64,000 nt of DNA from Labedella phragmitis (GTDB taxonomy: Bacteria > Actinomycetota > Actinomycetes > Actinomycetales > Microbacteriaceae), in contig NZ_RZNB01000005.1 of NCBI RefSeq assembly GCF_004078635.1, forward strand, positions 124,001-188,000. The letters are read 5' to 3'. Of this stretch, positions 27,958 through 36,733 are shown piece by piece (position 1 is the stretch's first letter; each line of letters starts with the position of its first letter). The notes beneath the pieces were generated by a model. That model searched no databases. It had not been told where the DNA came from and saw nothing but the letters and a program-made list of their open reading frames with translations. Both the position numbers and the translations under genes were made by a program.

Positions 27958-28380
27958 TTAAGGCAGCCAGCAACGGGAAATCAAACCCGTGTTGCTCTGT
28001 TCGCTCGTGCGGACGACCTCGGTGATGACGCGGTTCCGCTCGTCGGACGCCGGGACCTCGACGATCTTCCACCCCACGATCGCGTGGGCCTCGTTGAGCG
28101 CCTGGACGGCGCAGACCGTCGGCGTGCCGGGGGCGACGTTGATCGAGAACGAGACCTCGACGGAGTGCTCGTCGACGATCGTGTGAGCGACGTCGCGGGT
28201 CTCGAGGGATGCACCGTCGCCGTCGAAGGCGACGAGAATGACCCACGCGGCGAAGACGACGACGATGAAACCGCCGAGCGACCAGAGGATGCGCTTCTCG
28301 AGGCGGCGCGACCGCTGCCCGCGCCCGTAGCGTGCGTCGAGGTCCGGAGCGCCCGGCGGCCGCTTCTCGGTGTCCGTCAT
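27958..28380 (-). CDS. DUF4307 domain-containing membrane protein
   Basis: Conserved actinobacterial protein of unknown role. The 140 residues have a charged N-terminus (about 1-38 with RYGRGQRSRRLEKR), one membrane helix (about 41-62, LGGFIVVVFAAWVILVAF), and an extracytoplasmic beta-rich DUF4307 domain with two cysteines (VCAVQALNE near 100 and the terminal SRCWLP). Start ATG 28380 follows GAGGAACAC; the longer frame to 28521 overlaps the mca control region. The stop is TAA, rare in this genome. It lies divergently from mca and upstream of greA, a normal location for the family. Confidence 0.88.
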   Translation of the reverse strand: MTDTEKRPPGAPDLDARYGRGQRSRRLEKRILWSLGGFIVVVFAAWVILVAFDGDGASLETRDVAHTIVDEHSVEVSFSINVAPGTPTVCAVQALNEAHAIVGWKIVEVPASDERNRVITEVVRTSEQSNTGLISRCWLP

Positions 28381-28583
28381 GTGTTCCTCGTCCGTCGTCC
28401 CGTCGCTGTCAGCGAGAGCGATTACTCTTGTTACCAGGGTAGTCGCTCCCGCTCCGACGGACCTGAGCAGCGCACGACGTCGAGTCGTGCCGCCCCGGTC
28501 CGACGCGACGCTTCGCTCCACCAGACCTCCACCACCTCCATCTCCACCCGCCGGCCTCGGCCGGCCTCGAAGGACGAAGAGTT

Positions 28584-29450
28584 ATGACGCTGAGACTGCT
28601 CGCGGTTCACGCTCACCCCGACGACGAGTCCTCGAAGGGCGCGGCGACGACGGCCGCGTATCGGGCGCGCGGCGTCGAGGTCCTGGTCGTGAGCCTCACC
28701 GGTGGGGAACGGGGCGAGGTGCTGAATCCCGCCCTCAGTCGTATGGCCATGGCGGAACGCGATCTGCCGGGGCTCCGGCGACTCGAGATGGCCGCCGCCG
28801 CGCGCGCCCTCGACGTCCAGCACCGCTGGCTCGGCTACTTCGACTCCGGGATGCCGTCGGAGGACGGTTCGCTCCCGCCGAACTCGTTCGCGTCGATCCC
28901 GGTGGAGATCTCGGGTGAGGCGCTCGTCCGCGTCATCCGGGAGTTCCGTCCCCACGTGATGACGACGTACGACGAGAACGGCGGGTACCCGCACCCCGAC
29001 CACATCCGCTGCCACGTGATCTCGATGTTCGCGTTCGAGGCAGCAGCGTCGAGGGACGCCTACCCGGCGGCGGGGGAGCCCTGGCAGATCTCCAAGGTCT
29101 ACTACGACCAGATCTTCAACTATCCGCGCACGAAGGCCAACGTCGACATGCTCCTCGCGGAGGAGCCCGACTCGCCGCTCGCGGAGCAGCTCGCCGAGAT
29201 GCTCGCGTGGGTCGAGGGCCGCCCGGACCGGGCGACGGCGCACATCCCGGTCGGCGACTTCTTCGAGAAGCGCGACGAGGCGCTCCTGGCGCACGAGTGC
29301 CAGGTCGCCCCCGACTCGCGGTTCTTCTTCTGGTCGAACGATCTCCAGCGCACGGCGTGGCCGTTCGAGGACTTCGAGCTCGCGAAGAGCACCGTCCCGG
29401 TGCGTGACCGGGAGGACGACCTGTTCGAAGGGATCGAGGACACCGAATGA
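28584..29450 (+). CDS. mca: Mycothiol S-conjugate amidase Mca
   Basis: Zinc hydrolase that cleaves mycothiol S-conjugates into a mercapturic acid and GlcN-Ins, detoxifying electrophiles and drugs. The 288-residue protein is a typical LmbE-fold member: zinc motif HAHPDDESSKG at residues 9-19 and the HPDH motif near 138. The length and the segment KVYYDQIFNYPRTKANVDML favour Mca over the deacetylase MshB. ATG 28584 follows GACGAAGAG. A small membrane-protein gene overlaps its stop, a pairing usual in Actinobacteria. Presence of Mca implies that the organism makes mycothiol. Confidence 0.92.
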   Translation: MTLRLLAVHAHPDDESSKGAATTAAYRARGVEVLVVSLTGGERGEVLNPALSRMAMAERDLPGLRRLEMAAAARALDVQHRWLGYFDSGMPSEDGSLPPNSFASIPVEISGEALVRVIREFRPHVMTTYDENGGYPHPDHIRCHVISMFAFEAAASRDAYPAAGEPWQISKVYYDQIFNYPRTKANVDMLLAEEPDSPLAEQLAEMLAWVEGRPDRATAHIPVGDFFEKRDEALLAHECQVAPDSRFFFWSNDLQRTAWPFEDFELAKSTVPVRDREDDLFEGIEDTE

Positions 29451-29767
29451 CGCTCACCACCACCACCGCTGTCGGCTGGGGACTCGCGGCACTCGCCGAG
29501 GTCACGCCGACGCCGAGCCCCGCGAGTTACGACACGGATCAGGTGACGCCGGGCGTGGTCGGCTTCGTCGTCACGTTCGCCCTCGCGATCCTCGTCATCC
29601 TGCTCGTGCTCGACATGGTCCGTCGCGTGCGACGCGTCAACTACCGTGCCCAGATCGCCGAGGAGCTCGACGCGGAGGAGCGGGAGCTCGCCGAATCAGA
29701 AGCGGGCGGTCACGACCCGCTCGCGCCGCCGACCGCCGGTGCACCGGACGATTCGGACCGCCGCTAG
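29447..29767 (+). CDS. Small membrane protein downstream of mca
   Basis: Unknown function. The 106 residues have a weak N-terminal hydrophobic stretch, a Thr/Pro/Ser linker, one strong membrane helix (about 39-59, VGFVVTFALAILVILLVLDM), a basic stop-transfer stretch RRVRRVNYR, then an acidic cytoplasmic tail (LDAEERELAESEAGG). ATG 29447 overlaps the mca stop by ATGA. Similar small proteins follow mca in many Actinobacteria. Confidence 0.8.
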   Translation: MTLTTTTAVGWGLAALAEVTPTPSPASYDTDQVTPGVVGFVVTFALAILVILLVLDMVRRVRRVNYRAQIAEELDAEERELAESEAGGHDPLAPPTAGAPDDSDRR

Positions 29768-29842
29768 CCGATCGCTCCGACCGCGCACCGTCTCTGGGCC
29801 GCGCGCGCTCGCCGGGCTCGGCCTCGGACGCGCTCGCTGCGT

Positions 29843-30640
29843 TCAGCCGTTGTAGACGGGCGCGGTCGCGAGCAGCAGGATCGCCGTCCAGTGGCAGAGG
29901 AACGCGATGACGGTGCAGACGTGGAACAGCTCGTGGAACCCGAAGTGCCCGGGCCAGGGGTTGGGGCGCTTGAGCGCGTACATCACGGCTCCGCCGGTAT
30001 AGAGCAGCCCGCCGATGATCACGAGGATCATCGCGAGGGCGTCGGCATTGAGAATATCGACGATGTACATCATCGCCGCCCAGCCGAGGCCGATGTAGAG
30101 GGCGACGTAGAGCCAGCGCGGTGCGGTGATCCAGAAGACGCGGAAGCCGATGCCGATGAGGGCACCGGCCCAGACCGAGACCAAGAGGACGACGCCCTTC
30201 GACGGCGGCAGCGCCAGCAAGGCGATCGGCGTGTAGCTCCCGGCGATCAGCAGGAAGATGTTCGAGTGGTCGAACCGCTTGAGGAGGACCTTCGTCCGCG
30301 GCGACCAGTCGAATCGGTGGTAGAGCGCCGACATGCCGAACAGCAGGAGCGACGACATCGCGAACACCGCGGAGGCCCACTTCGCGACGGGACCATCTGC
30401 GAGGGTCACGAGGATGATGCCCCCGATGATCGCGATCGGGAAGGTCCCCGCGTGGATCCAGCCGCGCCAGGTGGGCCGCATGTCGCCCGGGTGTGCGGCC
30501 GTCGCGTCGACGACGGGGATGCTCGGCAGATCGGGCGCGTCACGCTCGTCGGCCGTGACGGCGCGATCCGCCTCATCGGGTGCGGGGGTCGCGCGTGCGG
30601 GCGCCGACGACGAACGGTCATCGCGATGGGGGGTCGCCAT
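29843..30640 (-). CDS. trhA: Hemolysin III family protein TrhA (PAQR-type)
   Basis: Seven-helix membrane protein of the PAQR/hemolysin III superfamily; bacterial members affect membrane lipid or fatty-acid homeostasis, and haemolytic activity is not implied. In 265 residues a disordered N-terminus (about 1-48) precedes PTWRGWIHAG, then seven helices, with the conserved metal-site motifs SALYHRFDWSP near 100, FDHSNIFLLIAGSYTP near 120 and the terminal FHELFHVCTVIAFLCHW near 235-252. Start ATG 30640 has GGAGG 2 nt upstream and TAATCT 7 nt upstream. It is divergent from uppS, as in many Micrococcales. Confidence 0.92.
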   Translation of the reverse strand: MATPHRDDRSSSAPARATPAPDEADRAVTADERDAPDLPSIPVVDATAAHPGDMRPTWRGWIHAGTFPIAIIGGIILVTLADGPVAKWASAVFAMSSLLLFGMSALYHRFDWSPRTKVLLKRFDHSNIFLLIAGSYTPIALLALPPSKGVVLLVSVWAGALIGIGFRVFWITAPRWLYVALYIGLGWAAMMYIVDILNADALAMILVIIGGLLYTGGAVMYALKRPNPWPGHFGFHELFHVCTVIAFLCHWTAILLLATAPVYNG

Positions 30641-30702
30641 GTCCTCCAGATTACCCGTCAACCGGACGGAGTCCGCTGACAGTCTCTCGGAGCGAAGTGC
30701 AC

Positions 30703-30708
30703 TACCGT
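30703..30708 (+). promoter_or_regulatory. Leaderless -10 element of uppS
   Basis: TACCGT ends 6 nt before GTG 30715 and no ribosome-binding site is present. Spacing is identical to mfd and the permease gene at 24637. Confidence 0.45.
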
Positions 30709-30714
30709 ATCCCT

Positions 30715-31500
30715 GTGACTGGGTGGACGGAGCCGTTGGGCCGCGGGGTTCTGTACCGGCTCTACGAGAAGCGGCTCCGGCGTGCACTCGTTCCCGACTC
30801 CCTGCCCCACCACGTCGCGATGATCATCGACGGGAACCGTCGGTGGGCCCGTCAATCGGGCTACGAGACCGTCGCTCACGGCCATCGCGCCGGAGCGGCG
30901 AAGATGCGTGAGTTCCTCACGTGGTGCGACGATCTCGGTATCGGCGTCGTGACCCTCTACCTGCTCTCGAGCGACAACCTGACCAACCGGCCGTCGGACG
31001 AACTGCGTGAACTCATCGAGATCATCGCCGATCTCGCCGAGGACGTCTCGCACTTCCGAAACTGGCGCGTCCAGCACGTCGGAGACGCTGCGCGGCTGCC
31101 CGCCCCGCTCACATCCGCCCTGTCCTCTGCCCAGGCGCGCACGTCCGATCACACGGGTCTCCACGTCAATCTCGCTGTGGGTTACGGCGGCCGTCATGAG
31201 ATCGTCGACGCGATGCGCACGATCGTGCGCAACCATCACCTCGAAGGCGGCAGTCTCGACGAACTCGCCGAGCTCCTCACGCCCGACCTCATCGGCGAGC
31301 ACCTGTACACGGGCGGTCAGCCCGACCCCGACCTCGTGATCAGGACTTCGGGAGAGCAACGACTGAGCGACTTCATGCTCTGGCAGAGCGCGCACAGCGA
31401 GTTCTACTTCATGGAAGCACTCGGCCCCGACATGCGCGAGGTCGACTTCCTCCGCGCCTTGCGCGACTACGCCCGCCGTCATCGACGGTTCGGCGGTTGA
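30715..31500 (+). CDS. uppS: Isoprenyl transferase (undecaprenyl diphosphate synthase-like)
   Basis: Cytosolic cis-prenyltransferase that builds polyprenyl diphosphate carriers for cell-wall glycan synthesis. In 261 residues the catalytic Asp is D39 in VAMIIDGNRRWARQSG, followed by GHRAGAAKMREF near 56 and the C-terminal signature RTSGEQRLSDFMLWQSAHSEF near 205-225 for diphosphate binding. Actinobacteria often carry two such enzymes, so the product chain length is not certain. The start GTG 30715 has a TACCGT box 6 nt upstream; the in-frame ATG 30580 would lie inside the divergent trhA gene. Confidence 0.93.
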   Translation: MTGWTEPLGRGVLYRLYEKRLRRALVPDSLPHHVAMIIDGNRRWARQSGYETVAHGHRAGAAKMREFLTWCDDLGIGVVTLYLLSSDNLTNRPSDELRELIEIIADLAEDVSHFRNWRVQHVGDAARLPAPLTSALSSAQARTSDHTGLHVNLAVGYGGRHEIVDAMRTIVRNHHLEGGSLDELAELLTPDLIGEHLYTGGQPDPDLVIRTSGEQRLSDFMLWQSAHSEFYFMEALGPDMREVDFLRALRDYARRHRRFGG

Positions 31501-31528
31501 CCCGCCCGATCGTGAAAGGCACGACAGC

Positions 31529-32707
31529 ATGAGCATCATCGACCCCTCCACGTCCGCGTCCGTCGCCGGCGGCGATCCCGTCGAGACCGCCGCGTCGGCC
31601 GAGGCTTTCGTCGCGGGGTTCACCGAAGACCCCGGCTACCTCGACTACGCGAAGGTCGGTCCTCTCTCAGCCGCCGTGCTTGCGGAGGCGAACGCCGCGC
31701 ACGACGTGCTCTCGCGCTTCCGCTACGGAGCATTCGACTCGCTCGCCGGCGCGTGGAGTCGAGCGCAAGCGGGACTGAGCGCCGTGAGCGGGTTCCGGCC
31801 CGACCAGTTCGTGGCGCAGCCGGCCACGAGCCACGGACTCCTCCACGTCATGTTCGGGCTCAGCGGCACGGTCGTCCTGTCCGCCGCCGAGTTCCCGTCG
31901 CTTCCGGTCGCGGCACGCCGGGCGGCCGACGCTCTCGGAGTGATGACGCCACGGTGGCTCCGCCCCGAGGACGGCCGGGTCACACCGGAGTCGATCGCCG
32001 CGCACCTCGACGACGACGTGACCGCTGTCGCCGTGAGTCTCGTCGACCCGCGGACGGGTTTCGTCGCGGACCTCGAGGGCATCCGCTCCGTCATCGGCGA
32101 CCGGCTCCTCGTCGTGGACTGCATCCAGGGTTTCGGTGTCGTCGACGCGCCGTACGATGTGGCGGACGTCATCGCGGGCGGCGGGCAGAAGTGGTTGCGC
32201 GCCGGGTGGGGGACCGGGTACCTCGCGATGGGCGATCGCGCGCGCGAGCTCCTGACCCCGGTTCTCTCCGGGTTCACGGGGACGGGAGGGGTGGAGCCGT
32301 GGGACGACGTGCCCGAGCCGGCCGACGACGTGTCCGCCTTCTCCGTCTCCAACCCCGATCTCGTCGCGCTCGCCCGGCTGTCGGCGTCGCTCGAGGAGGT
32401 CGTGGCCACGGGTGTGCCCGCGATCGCCACCGCGATCGCCGAGCGTGTCGCCGTGCTCATCGACATGGCCGACGAGTTCGCCATTCCCGTCTACTCGCCT
32501 CGGGCCGAGCACGAGCGGGCGGGCATCGTCGTGTTGGAGCCCGGAACCGACGGCCTCGGCGCCTTCGCCGCCTCCCTCCACAATCACGGCATCACCACGA
32601 CGACGCGACAGGGTCGCGTGCGGCTGAGCGTGCACGCGGGGACGAGCGCCGAGACGCTCGGGATGCTGCGCGACGCCCTCATCTCGTACTCGACTCTGGC
32701 CGTCTGA
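31529..32707 (+). CDS. Class-V aminotransferase family protein
   Basis: PLP-dependent fold-type I enzyme related to kynureninase, isopenicillin-N epimerase and cysteine-desulfurase-like aminotransferases. The 392 residues show LDYAKVGPLSAAV near the N-terminus, a VVDCIQGFGVVDAPYDV block with the cofactor-pairing Asp near 193, and the PLP lysine in IAGGGQKWLRAGWGTGYLA near 218. The C-terminal small domain ends with GITTTTRQGRVRLSVHAGT. The reaction cannot be named from sequence. ATG 31529 follows GAAAGG. It sits between uppS and phoH with no coupled partner. Confidence 0.82.
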   Translation: MSIIDPSTSASVAGGDPVETAASAEAFVAGFTEDPGYLDYAKVGPLSAAVLAEANAAHDVLSRFRYGAFDSLAGAWSRAQAGLSAVSGFRPDQFVAQPATSHGLLHVMFGLSGTVVLSAAEFPSLPVAARRAADALGVMTPRWLRPEDGRVTPESIAAHLDDDVTAVAVSLVDPRTGFVADLEGIRSVIGDRLLVVDCIQGFGVVDAPYDVADVIAGGGQKWLRAGWGTGYLAMGDRARELLTPVLSGFTGTGGVEPWDDVPEPADDVSAFSVSNPDLVALARLSASLEEVVATGVPAIATAIAERVAVLIDMADEFAIPVYSPRAEHERAGIVVLEPGTDGLGAFAASLHNHGITTTTRQGRVRLSVHAGTSAETLGMLRDALISYSTLAV

Positions 32708-32896
32708 TCCGCCCCCAGTGTTAACGTCCCCGAAACCTCAGGGCCAGCGTGTCGACGATGCGCCGTCTCGGGTGGGACGTAGCCTCCTCAATATCAGGTA
32801 TGGCGCCTGATCGAGCCGGCCACACACGTTCGACTCGTTACCACTACGTGGCCGCTCGTCGAGAGATTCCGAGCGATGCTCGGGGTGGGAGTGCTC

Positions 32897-34285
32897 GTGA
32901 CAACGATGAAAACCTCCACGGCGACAGTCGGCGGACGGACTCCGGAGATCAGGACGAGCGGGCGGTCGGGGGCGGGTCGCGCACCCGACCAGGCCGAACG
33001 CACGTACGTCCTCGACACCTCCGTCCTCCTGTCCGATCCGCGCGCGCTGTTCCGCTTCGCCGAACACTCGGTGGTGATCCCCATCGTCGTCATCGGCGAA
33101 CTCGAGGGGAAGCGGCATGACCCGGAGATCGGCTACTTCGCCCGCCAGGCGTTGAGGCTGCTCGACGACCTGCGCGTCGAGCACGAGCGGCTCGACTTCC
33201 CCGTGCCCACCGGCCCGGAGGGCGGCACTCTCCGCGTCGAGCTCAATCACTCGAACATGTCCGTCCTCCCGAGCGGTCTGCAGCTCGGCGACAACGACTC
33301 GCGGATTCTCGCCGTCGCCCTCAATCTCGCGAACGAGGGACTCGCGGTCACCGTGGTCTCGAAGGACATGCCGTTGCGGGTCAAGGCGGCGTCGATCGGT
33401 CTCGCTGCCGAGGAGTACCGCGCTGAACAGGCGGTCGAGTCCGGTTGGACCGGCATCGCCGATCTGCACATGTCCTCCAACGAGATGGCGGACCTGTACG
33501 AGAGCGAGATCGGGTCCTCGACACAGGTCGACGGGCTGCCCCTCAACACGGGTCTCGTCATCCACTCGGACCGCGGCTCGGCACTCGGGCGCGTCACGGG
33601 CAAGCGCGAATTCGCGATCGTTCGCGGCGACCGGGACGTGTTCGGACTCCACGGCCGCTCCGCGGAGCAGCGCCTCGCGATCGACATGCTGCTCGATCCC
33701 GAGATCGGCATCGTCTCACTCGGTGGGCGAGCAGGGACGGGGAAGTCCGCGCTCGCGCTCTGCGCGGGACTCGAAGCGGTGCTCGAACGGCAGCAGCACC
33801 GGAAGATCATGGTCTTCCGGCCGCTCTACGCCGTCGGCGGTCAGGAGCTCGGCTACCTCCCGGGCGACCAGGGCGAGAAGATGAATCCCTGGGGCCAGGC
33901 GGTCTTCGACACCCTCGGTTCCGTCGTCTCGAAGAACGTCCTCGAAGAGGTCGTGGAACGCGGGATCATCGAGGTCCTGCCGCTCACGCACATCCGCGGT
34001 CGGTCCCTCCACGACGCGTTCGTGATCGTCGACGAAGCCCAGTCCCTCGAGCGGAACGTCCTCCTGACGGTGCTGTCCCGCATCGGTCAGAACTCCCGCG
34101 TCGTCCTCACGCACGACGTCGCCCAGCGCGACAACCTGCGGGTCGGACGGCACGACGGCGTCGCGTCCGTGATCGAGACCCTCAAGGGGCACCGCCTCTT
34201 CGGCCACATCACACTCACGCGATCGGAGCGCAGTGCGATCGCCGGTCTCGTGGCGGAGCTCCTCGAGTCCAACGAGCTCGCCTGA
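32897..34285 (+). CDS. PIN-PhoH fusion protein (PhoH2-like)
   Basis: An N-terminal PIN ribonuclease domain joined to a PhoH ATPase; PhoH2-type proteins act as ATP-dependent RNA helicase-nucleases. In 462 residues the PIN core begins with [13 protein letters not shown] near residue 37 and keeps acidic residues in [16 protein letters not shown] and [10 protein letters not shown] linker leads to PhoH Walker [12 protein letters not shown] near 277 and Walker [13 protein letters not shown] near 375. GTG 32897 is chosen because GGTGGGAG precedes it; ATG 32906 and ATG 32876 are alternatives. A hairpin follows the gene. Family call is firm, start less so. Confidence 0.9.
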   Translation: MTTMKTSTATVGGRTPEIRTSGRSGAGRAPDQAERTYVLDTSVLLSDPRALFRFAEHSVVIPIVVIGELEGKRHDPEIGYFARQALRLLDDLRVEHERLDFPVPTGPEGGTLRVELNHSNMSVLPSGLQLGDNDSRILAVALNLANEGLAVTVVSKDMPLRVKAASIGLAAEEYRAEQAVESGWTGIADLHMSSNEMADLYESEIGSSTQVDGLPLNTGLVIHSDRGSALGRVTGKREFAIVRGDRDVFGLHGRSAEQRLAIDMLLDPEIGIVSLGGRAGTGKSALALCAGLEAVLERQQHRKIMVFRPLYAVGGQELGYLPGDQGEKMNPWGQAVFDTLGSVVSKNVLEEVVERGIIEVLPLTHIRGRSLHDAFVIVDEAQSLERNVLLTVLSRIGQNSRVVLTHDVAQRDNLRVGRHDGVASVIETLKGHRLFGHITLTRSERSAIAGLVAELLESNELA

Positions 34286-34332
34286 TCGGGGGAGGGACGG
34301 CACGTTCGGGGCCGGGCCCCGACGACTGATGG

Positions 34333-34361
34333 GAGCGGCTCCGCCAACGGCGGGGCCGCTT
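34333..34361 (+). terminator. Terminator after phoH
   Basis: A 13-bp stem (34333-34345 and 34349-34361) with one mismatch and a 3-nt loop, followed by CCTC, lies 47 nt after the PhoH-family gene. Confidence 0.55.
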
Positions 34362-34383
34362 CCTCAGGAAAGCGCCGTCTCGT

Positions 34384-34389
34384 TACGAT
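34384..34389 (+). promoter_or_regulatory. Leaderless -10 element of the nucleotidyltransferase gene
   Basis: TACGAT ends 6 nt before ATG 34396, directly after the upstream terminator. No ribosome-binding site is seen. Confidence 0.5.
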
Positions 34390-34395
34390 GCCTGG

Positions 34396-35085
34396 ATGAG
34401 GTACGTCCAACTGTGCGAGCGCTTCATCATCCACGAGTTCCCGGCAGCGGAGATCGCCGTGGTCGGTGGCAGCACAGCGCGCGGCGACCGCACTCCCTCC
34501 AGCGACATCGACCTCCTCATCGTCGGCGACGATCTGTTCGCGGACGATGCCACGGGCTTGGCGGCGACCTACGGCTTCGAGGGCGAGGTCTTCGAGGTCT
34601 TCGCGTACACCCATGACGGCTATTCGGAATGGGCACGCGACGGCATCAGCCAGTACAGGCCCGTCATCGTCCACATGCTCCTCGAGGGCCGGGAGGTACG
34701 TGGAGGCGAGGCGCTGGCCGCTCTCCGCGATCGCTGGCGGGAGAGTCTCGCCGACGGTCCGATCGTGGGCGAACACGAACTCGCGACGCGGCGCTACGCG
34801 ATCACCGACCTGTTGGACGATCTTCGCGACGCCGTGGACGACCTGGAGCGACACGTCATCGCGTGGTCTCTGTTCGAGAAGCTGGCCGAGCTGATGCTCC
34901 TGGTCGACGGACGTTGGATCGGAACAGGGAAGTACCTGCCGCGACGGCTTCGCGAGTTGAGTCCCACTCGAGCCGACCTGCTCGCGTCGCCGCTGCTCGC
35001 CGGGGATGTCGCAGCGTTCGCTGCACGTGTGGACGAAGAATTGTCCCGCGCCGGTGGTCGGCTGCACGCGGGCTTCGTCCGCTGA
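34396..35085 (+). CDS. Nucleotidyltransferase-domain protein
   Basis: Polymerase-beta-like nucleotidyltransferase fold. In 229 residues the active-site block GGSTARGDRTPSSDIDLLIVG (in two parts, residues about 24-44) has the helix-turn GS followed by the two metal-binding Asp residues in SDIDLL. The C-terminal half is helical (ATRRYAITDLLDDLRDAVDDLERHV), reminiscent of kanamycin-nucleotidyltransferase or HEPN/MNT-type proteins, but no separate HEPN partner gene lies next to it. The target is unknown. It opens a three-gene accessory stretch inserted between phoH and fumC. Confidence 0.82.
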   Translation: MRYVQLCERFIIHEFPAAEIAVVGGSTARGDRTPSSDIDLLIVGDDLFADDATGLAATYGFEGEVFEVFAYTHDGYSEWARDGISQYRPVIVHMLLEGREVRGGEALAALRDRWRESLADGPIVGEHELATRRYAITDLLDDLRDAVDDLERHVIAWSLFEKLAELMLLVDGRWIGTGKYLPRRLRELSPTRADLLASPLLAGDVAAFAARVDEELSRAGGRLHAGFVR

Positions 35086-35165
35086 GGGACTGACGGAAGC
35101 TGCTCCGCCTCCGAGTTCACCTCGTCCGCGTGTGGAGAACGACGACGAGGCCGGCGTGACGTCGC

Positions 35166-35171
35166 TAGCCT
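35166..35171 (+). promoter_or_regulatory. Leaderless -10 element of the A24 peptidase gene
   Basis: TAGCCT ends 6 nt before ATG 35178 with no Shine-Dalgarno sequence. Confidence 0.5.
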
Positions 35172-35177
35172 CTGCGG

Positions 35178-35792
35178 ATGCCGCCTTCCGTCGAGTTCCG
35201 TCCGTCCTCCGCGCCTCGTGACGACGCCCCGTTCGACGAGCGAGTCGCGCCCTTCTCGCCGTGGTGGCGAGAGTTCTCGCGATGGCGGCGTTATCCCGCC
35301 GACGCCCTCGTCGGCATGGTGTTCGCCATCCTCGCCGGCGTCGCATTCGGGCCCGTTCCTGCTCTCGTGCCTGCTCTCGCGCTCGCCGTCGTGACTCCCG
35401 TGCTCTGGAGGGTCGACGTGGTGGCGCGGCGACTGCCCAACGGTCTCGTGTACCCCTGCGGAGCGCTCACGGCCGGTGCTGTCATCGCCTCGGGCGTCGT
35501 CGACGCGGATGCGGCGACGGCGGCTCTCGCCACGGTGGGATGCGCGGCGCTCGTCTTCGTCGTGCTCTCGATCGGCGGCGGAATGGGCATGGGCGACGTG
35601 AAGCTCGCGGTCGTGCTCGCGGGTGTGCTCGCGCTCGTGCGGCCTGACGCGGTGGTCCTCGCCGCGGTCATCGCCTTCCTGTCGGGCGGTGTCGTCGGGC
35701 TCATCGTCCTGCTGAGGGTTCGCGCGCGCAGCATTCCGTTCGGGCCGTTCCTCCTCGTCGGGTTCTGGGTGGCCGTCGTCTCCGTCGCGTGA
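35178..35792 (+). CDS. A24-family prepilin-type peptidase (short form)
   Basis: Membrane aspartic peptidase related to PilD/TadV. The 204 residues have about six hydrophobic segments after a cytoplasmic N-terminus (about 1-40). The two catalytic aspartates are visible: D80 in WRVDVVARRLPNG and D140 in GGGMGMGDVKLA. The N-terminal methyltransferase domain of PilD is absent, as in TadV/CpaA-type enzymes. No pilin or Tad genes are in the window, so its substrates are encoded elsewhere or it has a different role. The start is ATG 35178 with TAGCCT 6 nt upstream. Confidence 0.85.
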   Translation: MPPSVEFRPSSAPRDDAPFDERVAPFSPWWREFSRWRRYPADALVGMVFAILAGVAFGPVPALVPALALAVVTPVLWRVDVVARRLPNGLVYPCGALTAGAVIASGVVDADAATAALATVGCAALVFVVLSIGGGMGMGDVKLAVVLAGVLALVRPDAVVLAAVIAFLSGGVVGLIVLLRVRARSIPFGPFLLVGFWVAVVSVA

Positions 35793-35871
35793 TGCGACGA
35801 CCGAGGCGTTCAGCCGTAGCCGTTCCGCAGCGGCCGTTCGTCCGCGGCCGGGCGGTGGTGGTGGCACGGAG

Positions 35872-35877
35872 GATACT
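35872..35877 (+). promoter_or_regulatory. Leaderless -10 element of the APH-like gene
   Basis: GATACT ends 6 nt before GTG 35884; no ribosome-binding site is present. Confidence 0.5.
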
Positions 35878-35883
35878 GGACGG

Positions 35884-36624
35884 GTGACGATCCCTCCGCC
35901 CGGTGGCGAGATCCCGGAACGCGCCCGCCGCCACCTCGGTCGAGCGACCGTGACGCCCGTGTGGGAGAACGCCGACGGCGGCCTCACCTACCGCCTCGAC
36001 GGCCTCGATGGCGGCCGACACGTCAAGTGGGGACCGCCGACGTACGCCGGGCTCTTCCGTGAGGAGGCGCGCCGACTCAGCTGGGCCTCCCGGTGGCTCC
36101 GCGTCCCCCGGGTCATCGAACTCGACGACGCGGAGACCGAATCCGGTGTCGTCCTCGTGACCGAGACGATCGACGCGCGTTCCGCCGTCGATCCCCGCTG
36201 GGTCGCCCGTCCGATCGAGGGTGTCCGGGCGTGCGGCGCCGGCCTCCGCGTCCTCCACGAGTCCCTGCCCTCGGACGAGTGCCGCTTCTCGTGGAGCGTC
36301 GCCGAGCGCATCGCGGAGGCGACGGACCGCGGTGTCGCGGTCCCGGCGGACCTGATCGAGGCTCCAGCGATCGATCGACTCGTCGTGTGCCACGGCGACC
36401 CGTGCGTGCCGAACACCCTGCTCGACGACGAGGGGAACCCCGTGGCGCATGTCGACCTGGGAATGCTCGGCCTCGCCGACCGGTGGGCGGATCTGGCCGT
36501 CGGGTCGATGAGCATCGGATGGAACTACGGCCCTGGCCTCGAGCACGTGTACTTCGAGGGCTATGGGATCGAGCCCGACGCCGAGAGGATCGACTACTAC
36601 CGCCGCTTGTGGAACGAGACGTAG
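35884..36624 (+). CDS. Aminoglycoside phosphotransferase-family kinase (APH(3')-like)
   Basis: Small-molecule kinase fold. In 246 residues one sees GGLTYRLDG near 33 for the N-lobe, HVKWG as the ATP-lysine strand near 46, the catalytic loop VCHGDPCVPNTLLDD near 169-183, and the metal-binding VAHVDLGMLGLADRWADLA near 188-206 (the APH(3') type of DFG-like motif). Chromosomal copies in Actinobacteria act on various substrates, and aminoglycoside resistance cannot be assumed. The start is GTG 35884. It converges on fumC with a strong hairpin between them. Confidence 0.82.
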   Translation: MTIPPPGGEIPERARRHLGRATVTPVWENADGGLTYRLDGLDGGRHVKWGPPTYAGLFREEARRLSWASRWLRVPRVIELDDAETESGVVLVTETIDARSAVDPRWVARPIEGVRACGAGLRVLHESLPSDECRFSWSVAERIAEATDRGVAVPADLIEAPAIDRLVVCHGDPCVPNTLLDDEGNPVAHVDLGMLGLADRWADLAVGSMSIGWNYGPGLEHVYFEGYGIEPDAERIDYYRRLWNET

Positions 36625-36654
36625 CGGAGGTCGCCGTCACTCTCCACGGAACGA

Positions 36655-36696
36655 CACGACGGGCGGCGGACCCCGAGAGGGCCGCCGCCCGTCGTG
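36655..36696 (+). terminator. Bidirectional terminator between APH-like gene and fumC
   Basis: A 15-bp perfect stem (36655-36669 and 36682-36696) with a 12-nt loop that itself can pair (CCC/GGG) lies between the two convergent 3' ends. Confidence 0.7.
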
Positions 36697-36733
36697 TGGA
36701 CGATCATTGCTCGGACGCGTCGGATCGTCTCGA

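Noticed and set aside
29843-30640. True haemolysin toxin
   Set aside because: The name hemolysin III is historical; the seven-helix PAQR protein is a core gene and nothing here suggests toxicity.
34396-35085. MNT half of a HEPN-MNT toxin-antitoxin module
   Set aside because: No HEPN gene lies beside it and the protein has its own helical C-terminal half, so the module cannot be claimed.
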